From: Ectocarpus siliculosus
Taxonomy: Eukaryota; Sar; Phaeophyceae; Ectocarpales; Ectocarpaceae
NCBI GenBank assembly: GCA_000310025.1
Contig: FN648972.1
Location: 1 to 16,264 of the forward strand
Reading direction: 5' to 3'
Length of the DNA stretch: 16,264 bases
The notes beneath the pieces are model-generated. The model searched no databases. It saw only the letters and a list, made by a program, of their open reading frames with translations, and was not told the DNA's origin. The position numbers and the translations under genes were made by a program. This document shows, one piece after another, positions 7,116 to 16,264 of this stretch (within the stretch, counting starts at the first letter, position 1; each line of letters opens with the position of its first letter).

Positions 7116-9110
7116 ATGTCTCAACCTAGCGTCGGCTCTTCGGACTCCTGCTTCGGCCAGTCCTGAGCATTCGGAACGTTCGCGTTCACCAGTGTCGTCG
7201 CCCCGCGTAGCGACCTTCGGGTCCCCAGCAGCTGGTCGTCAGACCACACAACTGCTGCTGTCTTCGGACAGTGCTCGCGCCGCTGACCCTGTTGCCGAAG
7301 CCGCTCGTTTGTCAGGGCTTCGCGCTCAACACACAAGGAAGAGGTTCGCCTCGCCGGCTTCGGACGACGCAAACCCCGTGGGTGCTGTCCTCAAACCGCC
7401 AGCACCCACACCTGGAACTTCGGTTTCTGCCTCTGTGCCTTTGGGTGTACTCAACAGCAGTCCGTCTCGACGGCTGCTGGTGATGAGCTTTCTGAATTCT
7501 CTCGTGAACCACATGTCGACTCGAATTTTCCTCTCGCCCCATCCACCGTTGAGCACTCTGCTCTTGGGACCGACATCGGTTTCGACCGTGTTGCTGGTCC
7601 TGTAGTACCGCGCTTGTCCAGTCGCTCGGCTTCTCGCAGCACGTTGCAATTTGACTATACAGTGCCGGCGATTCCCCCTTTTTCTTCTCGTAGCGGTCGT
7701 GTACAAGCAGCGGCTCGCGCTCAACGGCTTCGTGACCGCCGTGCATCTGCTTCAGTGACATCACCGTTTGCAGATTCCGCCGCATCACATCCGTCTGTTC
7801 CCGTAGTTTCGACTACAAGGGTGATTTCGATCGTCTCTGGTACACTCCCCACCGTAGCTTCGGCTACCCCGGTCGCTTCCCATGCATTTGATTCCGTGGT
7901 TTCGTCCACACAGGCAATTTCGTTTGCCTCCAATGCTTTAGCTTCAGTAGTATCGACTACATATGCGGTTTCGACTGCTTCTGATATGCCTGTTTCTGCG
8001 GTCTCGACTGCTGCAGGTGTATTTGCCCCCATTCCCTTAGCTCCGCCTCTACCCACAGTTTCGACTGTTCGCGGTGCTTTTGCCTCTGTAGCCCCACCTT
8101 TGCGTGCGGTTTCGACGCTGCGTACTGTGCCGTCTGCCCCCCCACATGCCTTTCATGTTCCCACTACCGGTGCATCTGTTTCTGCGGTTTCGACTGCTGC
8201 ACGTGTACCTTTGCCCATTCCGTTAGCCCCGCCTCTACCCGCAGTTTCGACTGCTGGCGATGCTATTATTCCTGCAGCTCCGCCTCTGCGTACCGTTTCG
8301 ACTCTGCGTACAGTGTCGTCTGTTCCCTTCCCCGCCCCCACTATCATCATACAGGGCCCTGTGCCGGCTGCTTCGACTGCTGTACACACCGCTGTTTCTC
8401 TGCCCATAGATGCGCCTCTGCCCGCATTTTTCACGGATTCACGTGTTCCCACGGCGGGTTTCGAGCCTACAGTTTCGACTGATTTTGCCATGCTAGCTTC
8501 TGCTTCGGCGCCTCTAGCTGCGGCTTCGGTTGTTTCCGCAGTGCCCTCTGCCGCTGCACCTTTCATTTTTTCTAACATGGTGCCCCCACCCGCCCCCATG
8601 CTTTCCTCATTGCATGAACGTGCTGCTACGGCTGATGCCTTGTTCCGTCTTGAAATCGCAGAGCGCCGTAACAGCCAACTCTACGACATCCTACGCCGTA
8701 CTACAATGGTGGCCACCTCCCCTACCGTCAAGCCCGAGGCGGCGTCTTCTGCTGGGATGTCGACAACTGCGCTTCGGGACTCCACCACCGGTGGCGGAGC
8801 AAGGTCTGCAGTTACCGGCCGGCCGGCCGAGCCTGTCCAGATGGTTCTACCCCCCGCGGCGTCTGCGACTTCGGCCACCACCGCTGCTTCGGCGGCACCC
8901 TCGGCTTCGGCCACCACCGCTGCTTCGGCGGCACCCTCGGCTTCGGCCACCACCGCTGCTTCGGCGGCGCCCTCGGCTTCGGCCGCCACCCCTGCTTCGG
9001 CAGTACCCCCGGCTTCGGCCACGGCTTCGGCCACGGCTCCGGCCACGGCTGCACCTCTCTCCTGCCCGCGGTGGGTCCCCGAAGCCCTGTGGGACGTCAT
9101 GTCCGCGGAT
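7116..9110 (+). CDS. gag: Gag N-terminal low-complexity region (broken frame)
   Basis: This is the first coding part of the element, about 660 codons, dominated by Ala, Ser, Thr, Val and Pro. The likely start is the ATG at 7116 (MSQPSVGSSDS), the first in a frame with matching composition. Coding moves to another frame near 7150 (RTPASASPEHSERSR...) and back near 7450, then runs open to about 9110, past TLQFDYTVPAIPPFSSRSGR. The middle consists of loose repeats built on VST and APPL motifs, and the end of a 12-residue repeat (SATTAASAAPSA). A short helical segment (HERAATADALFRLEIAERR) interrupts the disorder at about 8618-8690. Known Gag proteins can have disordered N-termini, but this one is unusually long. 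No domain is recognised. The two early frame breaks prevent translation as a single frame. Confidence 0.65.
7995..8327 (+). repeat. diverged tandem duplication, period 186 bp, inside gag
   Basis: Positions 7995-8140 and 8181-8327 encode the same pattern 62 residues apart: SAVSTAAGVFAPIPLAPPLP versus SAVSTAARVPLPIPLAPPLP, each followed by a VST block, an APPLR motif and VSTLRTV. The copies have diverged at many bases but keep frame, so the duplication arose while the region was translated. Confidence 0.75.
8869..9048 (+). repeat. 36-bp tandem repeat (four units) plus 12-bp repeat (three units) in gag
   Basis: Units begin at 8869, 8905, 8941 and 8977, each starting CTTCGGCC. The first two are nearly identical and the fourth is more diverged. 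They encode SATTAASAAPSA-like dodecapeptides. A shorter unit, CTTCGGCCACGG, then repeats at 9013, 9025 and 9037 (one base changed in the last). The length is a multiple of three, so copy-number change would keep the frame. Confidence 0.9.
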
Positions 9111-11769
9111 GCGCGCTCGACCGCATGGACGACGCCGTTCGCATGGCGAGCGGCGCCGCCGTCGATGCCGACCGAGCGGCCGCTAGACAAGCACAGGACG
9201 ACCTCGCCGACGAGGAGTTCCTTCCGCCCGAGAGGAGGAGCTCAGGCTCCTCCGAGCGACGCGCGCTTCTAACGCGAAGCAAATCATCGATCTCGAGGCG
9301 CTTCAAAAGAAATGCGAACATCAGCGGAGTCAACTGGCCGCCACCCTGACTGCAGACCGGCGCCAGGAGGACGCGCTTGTCGAAGCGGGCCGCAAGGCCG
9401 GAAAACGGCGTGAGCAGGACCTCGGCGAACGTGAGGAGCGGTCGTCCCGCGTCTCGGGAGCAGGCGGGCGAGCTGCTTCTGCACCGACCACCTCTGCCGC
9501 TTCGTCTCGAACGTATGCGGCTGCAGCTTCGACAAGCCCGGTCACCCGCTCCTCGTCGTCGCGACGTGGCCCTATCACGTTCGAGTCTGGTGATTTCAGG
9601 TTCACCCCGGCCAAGCTAGCTGATGTGGCACAATATCAGCAGTTCAACTTCCTTCCTGGGGATAGCCAATCGGTCAGGGACTTGGCCACGGAAGTGGCCA
9701 TCGCGTTGCCGGCGGCCGCCACCATACAGGAGGCGGTGGATGTGGCTAACGCCTCCCGTCCGGATCTTCGGGATCTGGCCGGCCGTTTCCTCGCTGGGAT
9801 GCGGACGGCCAACGCCCGCGCCACTGCTCCCGTGGTGTACCCTGGCTGCAGCGGCCCGTCTTCGGAGGCCTCCTATGGGTTCCAGCAGCCGGCGCCGGGT
9901 CGTGTCAAGCAGGCGCAACCGTCGCGTTCGAGTCGGGAGAGTGGTCCTGGTAGCTCGGGAGAGGAGTCTGGCTGGAGCTCGGCCGGAGCATCTCGTCGAC
10001 CCCCGGCGCCTTCGTCCTCTTCGGTGGGTGGTAGCCGGGAGAGAAAGGTAGCCAAGCGTGGCGGGGATGGCGCTCGTGGCTCCAAGAGCAAGAGCGGGAC
10101 CGGGTCGGGCTCGGACACCAGCTTGTCCCGCAAGTCGGGCCGCCAAAGGCAAGTAGTTCCGTGTCTTATGGACGCGACTTCGGGTGCTCGTTTCTTTTCG
10201 CGTGATGATTTTGTTCCTCCGGCTTCGGCTCCCCCCGTTTCTTCGGAAACTCGTGTTGCGTTTTCGAACCTTCCGGCTTCGCCCCCCCCCGTTTCTTCGG
10301 AAACTGCTGCACCCCCTGTTTTTTCTACCGCTCACCATGCTGTAGATTCAGGCATTGTGCAGAACCCTGGGTTTTCGAACCCAACCCCCCCCTCGGCGTT
10401 TGTACCACCTATGCCGGGTGTTCCGCATGTTGTGTTGTCTTCGGACTATGCTCCCCCTGCTGCTTCGGTAGCTGCTGTCACACCCCCCGTTGTTGTTGAT
10501 GATCGTGTTTTGCCACTTTCTTCAAATATCGCACATGCTCGCCAAGCCACGATTGATGCGACCGATGCTCATGCACGCGCGGTTCATGTCACCACAGTGA
10601 AACGCGCGTACATCACCCTCAACTTGAAAAAAGTCGAGAGTGTCGCTACCATGCCCTTTCCTGCAACTCTGTTGCCGGGCGATGGCTATCAACAGCTTCT
10701 TCGCACAACACGTACGGCTTTATCCGATATTTTGTTGTTGTGTGATGAGCAGAGTGATGGGTTGCACGGTGCCGATTTCGTGCGTGGGTGGGAACGACCC
10801 CTCGAAAACAAACTTTTGAGTGCAATCACCCCTGACAAGCCCTCTACTGCCGATCTCGTCCTCTCCATCACTAATTACTTTCAGCAGGTGAAGAGAAGCT
10901 TGGACGGCGGCGCCACTGGACCAGAAGCTTTTCAGTTGCTGTTGCGTCATCTTGCAGAGCAATTTGATGTCGGCGACCGTCAAGAGTCGTTTTTGCGGCT
11001 ACAACAATTTGGCGTAGCAGATGGTACTTCTTTCGCGGATTACCTTCGTGCTTTCCATTTGTTGGTTTCGTCTGTGACTGGCTCTGAGCGTACTTTGGCC
11101 CCTAGCGTATCCATGGTTCTAGAAATAGTGCGGCATTCGGTCTGCAAGCAGTTTCCGAGTTTGTCTCCGATTTTGTACCCGGGTGCTCTGGCCACGGCCG
11201 TCACTCCCTTTGCGTCGATTGCGGATATGTGGGAGGCGTTCGCGCCTCTAGCGACAAATAAAACCCCGGCTATCGTCGGTTCATCTTATTTTTCGTTGTC
11301 TTCGACGCGTGGCTCCTCGCAGCCTCGGCGGTCCCAACACCGCGCCCCCGCGCCTTCGGGCCAGTGGGCACCAGGTTCTGCTCAGCACCCTGTAGTTTTG
11401 CCGGTACAATCGCACGATGCCGACCCTTTCACACGTAACTATAATTCTTGGCCTGCCTTGCAAGCCGATTGGTCTGATGTATACGCTCTCACTTCTAGTT
11501 TTCGTAACACGGATGATCCTTTTTTGTGGACTCCTTTGTTGACACAAGAGGCTCGCTCGCAAGCCTTCCGCGAAAACAGGAATCGCTGTCTGAACTGCTC
11601 GGATGAAGAGCATTCCATGAAGCAATGCGTTGCACCGTTCACGAATTCTAGTGGGTTGTTGAACCCAGAGTTGGGCCTCCTCAATGACGATTCTGCTGCT
11701 TTTAGACGTTGGCAAGGCCGTATGCGGTCTTTTCGCCGAAAACGTGCGGACAACCGCCAAAACAATTAG
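9111..11769 (+). CDS. gag: Gag coiled coil, capsid-like region and CCHC zinc knuckle
   Basis: This is the structural core of Gag. The coding frame changes near 9110 and again near 9230, then stays open to a TAG at 11767. First comes a charged coiled coil (ALDRMDDAVRMASGAAVDAD, later ASNAKQIIDLEALQKKCEHQ). Then comes a conserved-looking segment ending FESGDFRFTPAKLADVAQYQ, and a Ser/Arg/Gly-rich linker. The capsid-like helical region spans about 10594-11265, with LLLRHLAEQFDVGDR and FADYLRAFHLLVSSVTG resembling the Gag fold of Ty3-type elements. A perfect CX2CX4HX4C knuckle lies at 11587-11628 (CLNCSDEEHSMKQC), followed by a basic tail (RSFRRKRADNRQNN). The product would assemble particles and bind element RNA. 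A GTG at 9625 should not be taken as a start, because the frame is open and protein-like upstream. Confidence 0.8.
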
Positions 11770-13419
11770 GGTAGACGCCACCAGCGCTCTTCCTCTTCGT
11801 CCTCTCAGCGTCGAAACCACGCCGGTAATCGCCGTTCCGACGGTGGTAGTTCCCCTCACACTCATCAGACACAATCGCACAACAGTGGGTATGCCCCAGG
11901 AAATTCTGCGAGTAACTCTCACCCTCAGCAACACCCTTCGATCAACACCAACCACACTGGTGCTCTGTCCCTCTATCAACCACCAACACATGCACACAGC
12001 GGTCCTTCGTCTGGCATCATGGTTTCGACCAATCACAATGCCCGTCAACCTGGCAACTTCCAAAATGGTGGCCGTTCTCGCAGCGGATGACTCATCGGTG
12101 GTGGTTCGCCTACTTCCCCCGGACCGCCTTCAGCATCTTCGGGGACTTCGTCTCATTCATCACAAGACGCTCGTGTGTCACGCTCTGTTGCCCCTAATAC
12201 TTCGGTTTTATGCAACAACGACAATATACTTCGGTATCTGTCGCGCCGTCACACACTGTTGCCTCTAGCACTTCGGTCCTACGCAACGATAACCTCACTT
12301 CGGTGAATGTTATCCCTTCTGGTACTTCGGTGCCGCACAATAACAACCATACTTCGGTATCCGTTGTTTCCCCTAGTGTTGATCAGGTCGGTATCCAGAC
12401 ACATGCTCTCGTGCCACCTTCGTCATCGCACTCATCGTCTGCCACCTCTGCGTCTCTGCCTCTTCGGGCTGGCGCTCCGTCAGAAACTAACCAGTCTGGC
12501 GCGAGTGCTGTCTTTAGGTGCGGGAACAGATTCGTAGGACCTTCGGGGCCATCGAGTACCGCTCGTTTGTCGGGCACTGCTCGTTCGCTCCCCCCGTCGT
12601 CTGCAGATCAGACCGGCCGTAGCCATGCGCTTTGGACGATCGAAGAGGAATCGCCTGAATTGGTTACCTCGGGTGAATCTTTGGATACGCTCAACTCGTC
12701 TGTGCTCGCTTCCGTTGAGGGTTCGCCCTCGATTGTTGCACCGGTAGCTAACTTAACTGGTTCCAACCGGCAAGTTGCAGGGTCAAATTCGCCTGGCTTC
12801 GAATGACATTGTTCTCTCTCTTGGTCCTGACCGCCGAACACCATCAGATTCCGCCACGAGATATTTCGACCATGGATCGTTTTCGAGCGCTCCATCTCTT
12901 CCGACGCACGCTCGCCCCCCGGCGCCCCATCCCAGGCCGCCGCGACCGACGCCGACAGTGTTGACACCACCGCTTCGGGAGGACCCTCCTGTAGTGACCT
13001 CCGAACAGCCGGCGGTCTCGCGCACCTTGTCACGGAGGAATGGCCAGGAGCACCAAGCCCGGTTTGGTTCTTTAACCGACCCGGCCTTGGCGGCCATTCC
13101 TAGCGAAAGCGGCCTGTTCAATGACACCTTACGAGGCGTTTCTTCAGGTTTAGAATTGGGGCGCACTCAGCGTGATGTCGCTGGCCCAATTATTGCGAAC
13201 AATTCGGCTCCCGTCGATTCTTCGCCGGTCTCTGACATACCCGAGACTGTCCCCATGGACGTCCATGCCGTCAATTACGATGCGGGCGTTTCGGCTGCCT
13301 CCGCTTCGGCTACACCAGCTTCGGCTGCCACCTCAGCTTCGGCTGATCGCGCTCCAGGTGTTTCGACTCCTGCAGTTCCCGCTGTCTTCGACCCGTCTAA
13401 CGAGTATTGTACTCCTGAC
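11770..13419 (+). CDS. Ser/Thr/Asn-rich linker between knuckle and NADAR (broken frame)
   Basis: After the TAG at 11767 the same frame stays protein-like (GRRHQRSSSSSSQRRNHAGN), reaches an in-frame TGA at 12088, and continues similarly beyond it. Near 12225 the signal moves to another frame and shows a short repeated pattern (TSVLRNDNLTSVNV, TSVPHNNNHTSVSV). It runs to about 12800, then moves again. Between about 12860 and 13110 two forward frames compete, so more than one break may occur there. From 13110 the frame is clear again (ESGLFNDTLRGVSSGLELG), with an Ala/Ser-rich stretch just before NADAR. No enzymatic domain is seen. It probably acts as a disordered spacer in Gag-Pol. Confidence 0.55.
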
Positions 13420-13880
13420 ATGGTATTCTTTTGGCAGCCCCTCTCTCCCTTTTCCCAGTGGACACCGTCGACTTTTGTGGTCGATGGAGTGGTATACTCG
13501 TGTGCTGAGCAGTTTTTCGCTGCGGAAAAAGCTCGTCTTTTCGACGACCATGGCGCTTTACAGCACATCATGCGCGTGTCCGATCCTGCCTTGCACAAGA
13601 AGTTTGGCCGCGGTGTCCCGTGGTTTCGACCCACTTCTTTGGGAACGCGAGCGCGAAAATATTGTGCTCACTGGCTCTTACGCAAAATTTAGTCAAAACT
13701 CCGAGTTGTGCGAGCATCTTCTCGGATCTGGCGACAAAATCCTTGCCGAAGCTAGTCCCTACGACCGTATTTGGGGCATTGGCCTTCAAGCCGATGATCC
13801 TGACGCTCAATACACCTCTCGATGGCGTGGCCTCAATTTGTTGGGCAACGCCCTTCAACGAGTACGCAGTCTTTTGCGAT
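13420..13880 (+). CDS. NADAR (YbiA/DUF1768-like) domain inside the retrotransposon
   Basis: A full-length NADAR domain of about 153 residues is encoded across two frames. The first half (to about 13617) has FFWQPLSPFSQWTPSTFVVD, then the family signature GVVYSCAEQFFAAEKARLF, then KKFGRGV. The second half, in the next frame, has WERERENIVLTGSYAKFSQN, the LLGSGDKILAEASPYDRIWG motif and RWRGLNLLGNALQRVR. These match the family's E-(H/Q)-F-K, EAS-D-IWGIGL and W-G-N-LG signatures in order and spacing. The break is consistent with one extra C in the CCC run at 13617-13619. Known NADAR proteins cleave N-glycosidic bonds in a riboflavin intermediate (YbiA) or remove ADP-ribose from guanine. Its role here is inferred only. 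Position in the element: upstream of the protease, downstream of the Gag knuckle. Confidence 0.92.
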
Positions 13881-14583
13881 GCAATGCCCCGCCGCCCGAG
13901 CGCAGCTCTCGTTTGCTGCCCCCCAACGACCACGTTTCGACGTCGTCTCAACATAACGCGGTCTATGAAGTTAGCCCTTCTACACACCAGCGTCTTCGGA
14001 TGGCCCCAACCCCTCCGTCGACTGAACGATTCGCGTCATTTTCACAATACGCTGCGAATGTTCCATCGGATCATGACACCGCTGTTTGGGCCGTGTCTTC
14101 CGGGTGCCCTCAGCCATCCTCTTCCTCTTCTTTGCTTCCTGAGCAAGGTCCGGATTTGGTTGATGGTGTTGTTACCATCGATGATGACTCTTTCACCACC
14201 CAAATCCTCACTCATAGTGGTTCAGCTTCTGTTCAGTTTGGATGTGTTGCTCTTTTAGACACGGGTTCCCCGCAGTCTTTCATTAGTGCATCTGCGTGGG
14301 AATCCATGAAAGCCGCTTCGGCCGCTTCGTCGTTGTCTGAGAAACAAACCCAACCTCGCTGTTGGGGAGGTTTCGGCGAATCTTCTCCGCTTCAAACTTC
14401 GACTATTGTCCGTTTGAGCGTGCAGTTTCTTCGCAAGCGCCTTCCTACTTCCTCTCTCGCTGTTTGGGCGTACGTTGTTCCCGATAGTGTCATGCATCAT
14501 GACGTGCTCCTTGGAAGAGACAGTTGGATGCGGTTTAGCGACCGCTCTTACCGCACTTTGCGTGCGAAACGCCCTGGTGACCG
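13881..14583 (+). CDS. pol: retroviral-type aspartic protease region
   Basis: This continues in the NADAR second-half frame. After a linker of about 100 residues comes the pepsin-like retroviral protease: FGCVALLDTGSPQSFIS with the catalytic Asp-Thr-Gly at 14258-14266, and later the closing motif DVLLGRDSWMRF (about 14501-14530), equivalent to the usual ILGRD. Spacing between the two (about 80 residues) is normal. As a homodimer it would cut Gag and Pol into mature proteins during particle maturation. The frame changes near 14583, just after SYRTLRAKRPGDR. Catalytic residues are intact. Confidence 0.88.
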
Positions 14584-15772
14584 TGATTTTGGCTCAGCAT
14601 GGCAGTTGCGGTGCCACTGCATTTGCTCACGATTTGTCTTCCACGGATGGTAACTACCAACTTCGCTACGCTGGGAAACATTCCGTCCAACTTCACCCTG
14701 AACATAGCCTTGTTCCGGTTAATTTGGTATGCAGCGATGGATCTCCAGCCCTCGTGGGTAACTATCTCGTGGATATGATTCCACAATGTGCTATGCTTTC
14801 TTCCGAGGAACATTTTGTGCAAAATGGTTGCCAAAGACTCCCGCTCGCGGGTATCTCTTCACTCGAACCAGGCGACGTTCTGGGTACAGCTTCGGCTCCC
14901 CTTCTTCGCGTGCCTCTCAGTGCTGTGTCTCGCCACAGTTTGAGCGATGGTCTTCAATCTGCGGCTCAAGATCCCACCATTGCTTCGGGCAGCTGGGTTC
15001 CGGGTCCTGTTTCGACAGATGGCATTGATTCGTCTGCCACGCATGGCATTGATGACCCCTTCGTGTGTAATTTGCATGAGCGACCCACGCCGTCGGAAAG
15101 CGGTCAAGAGGACCCTGGTTCTGTCAGTGCTTCTCTTTCATCGCCTCCGCCTGCTCTTCTCGAGCGGTTGACGCCCGAACAACGTCAGAGTTTTTCCCGT
15201 GTGTGGGATAAGCCCCCCTGCCATCTCCGTGAGATTTCCTTCGATCTCCAAGGTCCGGGTTGGACTCCGGATGTCATCACTCAGCTTGGTAACGTCCTGT
15301 GCGACTATCATGATGTCTTCTCGAGTTCCCCCACCGACTTTGGAGCTTGTTCGCTTTTTCCTTTCAAGCTTGCAGTTCCTCCAGGCAGTGCACCCGTCAC
15401 ATCTCGTCCATACCGCGTTAACCCCCCGGTGGCGAAACAAGTTGACGCGATCCTTGATCAATATCTTGCGGCTGGTCTGATCCAACATTCGACCTCGCCC
15501 TACTCGAGTCCTTTGGTAGTCATACCAAAGAAGTCTGGTGGTGTTCGCATCACTGTCAACTGTCGCAAGCTCAACAAGCTTTGTGCTTTGAGCCAGCTTC
15601 CGATTCCTCGAGTTGATGATACTTTGGACAAGCTGTTGAAAGGGCGAATCTATTCCCTTTTCGACATGAATTCTTCGTTCCACCAAATCACGGTTCACCG
15701 TGATACAATCCCTTTGACGGCATTCGTGACGTCTTCCGGGCTTTTTGGGTGGTTGAAGATGCCTCAGGGCAG
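14584..15772 (+). CDS. pol: PR-RT linker and N-terminal half of reverse transcriptase
   Basis: The frame starting near 14584 first gives a beta-rich linker (SVQLHPEHSLVPVNLVC, then EEHFVQNGCQRLPLAGIS and LEPGDVLGTASAPLLRVPL), the small domain commonly found between protease and RT in Ty3/gypsy elements. A disordered stretch follows, then the RT: SRPYRVNPPVAKQVDAIL, LIQHSTSPYSSPLVVIPKK, the R-V-N-C-R-K-L-N block, and motif A in SLFDMNSSFHQI with its catalytic Asp codon at 15663-15665. It ends in LFGWLKMPQG. Reverse transcriptase copies element RNA into cDNA inside the particle. The frame is lost near 15773, just before the block that should lead to motif C. The MPQG form replaces the more common MPFGL. 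Confidence 0.92.
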
Positions 15773-15774
15773 CC

Positions 15775-16264
15775 CCTGGGTGGTTTTGCAAGGTGGTCAA
15801 CGAAGTCATCAAAAATCTCCACGGTGTTGCATCGTACTTGGATGATTTGATCGTTTTCGACGACAACCCTGCTTCTCATGTTGATACCATGGGCGCTCTG
15901 TTTGAACGCTTGCGCACACACAACTTGAAACTCACCCCACCGAAGGCCACCATTGGCGCTACCGAAGCGGATTTCCTCGGCCACACCATCTCCCCTGACG
16001 GTGTTCGGCCTAATGGGGCCAAGGTTGCGGCCCTCACCAAAATGCCCATGCCAAAGGATGTTAAACAACTTCGCTCTCTTCTCGGCGGCCTCAGCTACTA
16101 CCGCAAGTTCCTTCCCAACATGGCTACGCGAATTCGACCTCTGACCACTCTTCTCAAGAAGCAGGCGACGTTTACCTTCACCCCTGCCATGGAGCAAGCT
16201 GTTCGCGTCCTGTTGTCGGAGTTGGCCAACCCTCCTGTCTTGGTTTATCCAGATTGGGATGCCG
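15775..16264 (+). CDS. pol: C-terminal half of reverse transcriptase and start of RNase H, truncated by window
   Basis: The reading resumes in a new frame at about 15775 (PGWFCKVVNEVIKNL). It contains motif C, YLDD, at 15835-15846, supplying two catalytic aspartates. It then runs through the thumb signatures ADFLGHTISPDGVRP and LRSLLGGLSYYRKFLPNMAT, and the connection to RNase H (LLKKQATFTFTPAMEQA, PPVLVYPDWDA). This is diagnostic of Ty3/gypsy RT-RNase H. The frame is open to the last base, so the gene continues outside. Compared with relatives, the break at 15773 looks like a small deletion of a few bases rather than loss of a motif. Confidence 0.92.

Larger units (their letters stand above)
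6710..16264 (+). mobile_element. Ty3/gypsy-type LTR retrotransposon with a NADAR domain, 3' end outside window
   Basis: The element runs from a putative 5' LTR to the window edge. The order gag (CCHC) - protease - reverse transcriptase - RNase H, without integrase between protease and RT, and the RT motifs assign it to Ty3/gypsy (Metaviridae-like) rather than copia. RNase H completion, integrase and the 3' LTR lie beyond 16264. A NADAR domain sits between the nucleocapsid knuckle and the protease. The internal region is richer in the tetranucleotide TTCG than the left flank, mostly from Ser TCG codons after T-ending codons. The coding signal is broken by at least nine frame changes and two in-frame stops (11767 TAG, 12088 TGA), so this copy is non-functional as written or carries consensus errors. 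Confidence 0.9.

Noticed and set aside
8153-9190. Long minus-strand frames rich in Ala, Glu and Gly
   Set aside because: They are shadows of the Ala/Ser/Thr-rich Gag repeats on the plus strand and have no independent motif.
9625-11769. GTG at 9625 as the start of a separate Gag protein
   Set aside because: The same frame is open and coiled-coil-like from about 9230, so this is an internal codon. GTG is also an unlikely start in a nuclear eukaryotic gene.
15765-15785. Programmed frameshift within reverse transcriptase
   Set aside because: A shift between RT motifs A and C is not a known expression strategy, and no slippery heptamer is evident. A small deletion or consensus error fits better.

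Overview
This is a nuclear, eukaryotic, repeat-rich window. It has no bacterial operon structure. It holds two kinds of LTR-retrotransposon coding sequence, GT-AG intron-like exon boundaries, and long stretches of simple and palindromic repeats. The gag and pol types, moderate-to-high GC and dense retroelements would fit an alga, perhaps a brown alga or another stramenopile. That placement is a low-confidence inference, because no marker gene is present.

Layout. (1) Positions 1-870 on the minus strand may carry two exons of an unrecognised host gene. (2) Positions 870-2480 show no recognisable gene. (3) Positions 2481-3309 are GC-rich and contain a degenerate family of 26-bp motifs and small hairpins. 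(4) Positions 3310-4757 on the minus strand are a Copia-type gag relic with two CCHC zinc knuckles, one in-frame TAG and one early frame break; no pol follows it. (5) Positions 4758-6700 form an AT-richer island of short perfect palindromes. One array is built on an ACTGTTATAACAGT-like unit and includes a 40-bp perfect palindrome. A second array has eleven copies of CTTCCATGGAAG or near variants. (6) From about 6710 to the right edge lies a Ty3/gypsy-type LTR retrotransposon on the plus strand, cut off by the window end inside RNase H. Its putative 5' LTR (6710-6920) begins exactly where the CTTCCATGGAAG array stops matching itself.

The large element reads, in order: LTR; leader; a very long Ala/Ser/Thr/Val/Pro-rich Gag N-terminus with tandem repeats; a coiled coil; a capsid-like helical region; a CCHC knuckle; a Ser/Asn/Thr-rich linker; a NADAR (YbiA/DUF1768-like) domain; an aspartic protease (DTGS); a PR-RT linker; reverse transcriptase (YLDD); and the start of RNase H. 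The notable point is the NADAR domain between the nucleocapsid knuckle and the protease. NADAR enzymes act on N-glycosidic bonds and ADP-ribosylated guanine, so this element may have captured an ADP-ribose-processing activity.

The copy cannot make a full polyprotein as given. The coding signal changes frame at least nine times and crosses two in-frame stops, yet domain motifs on both sides of each break remain well preserved. The copy is therefore either recently inactivated or affected by consensus indel errors.
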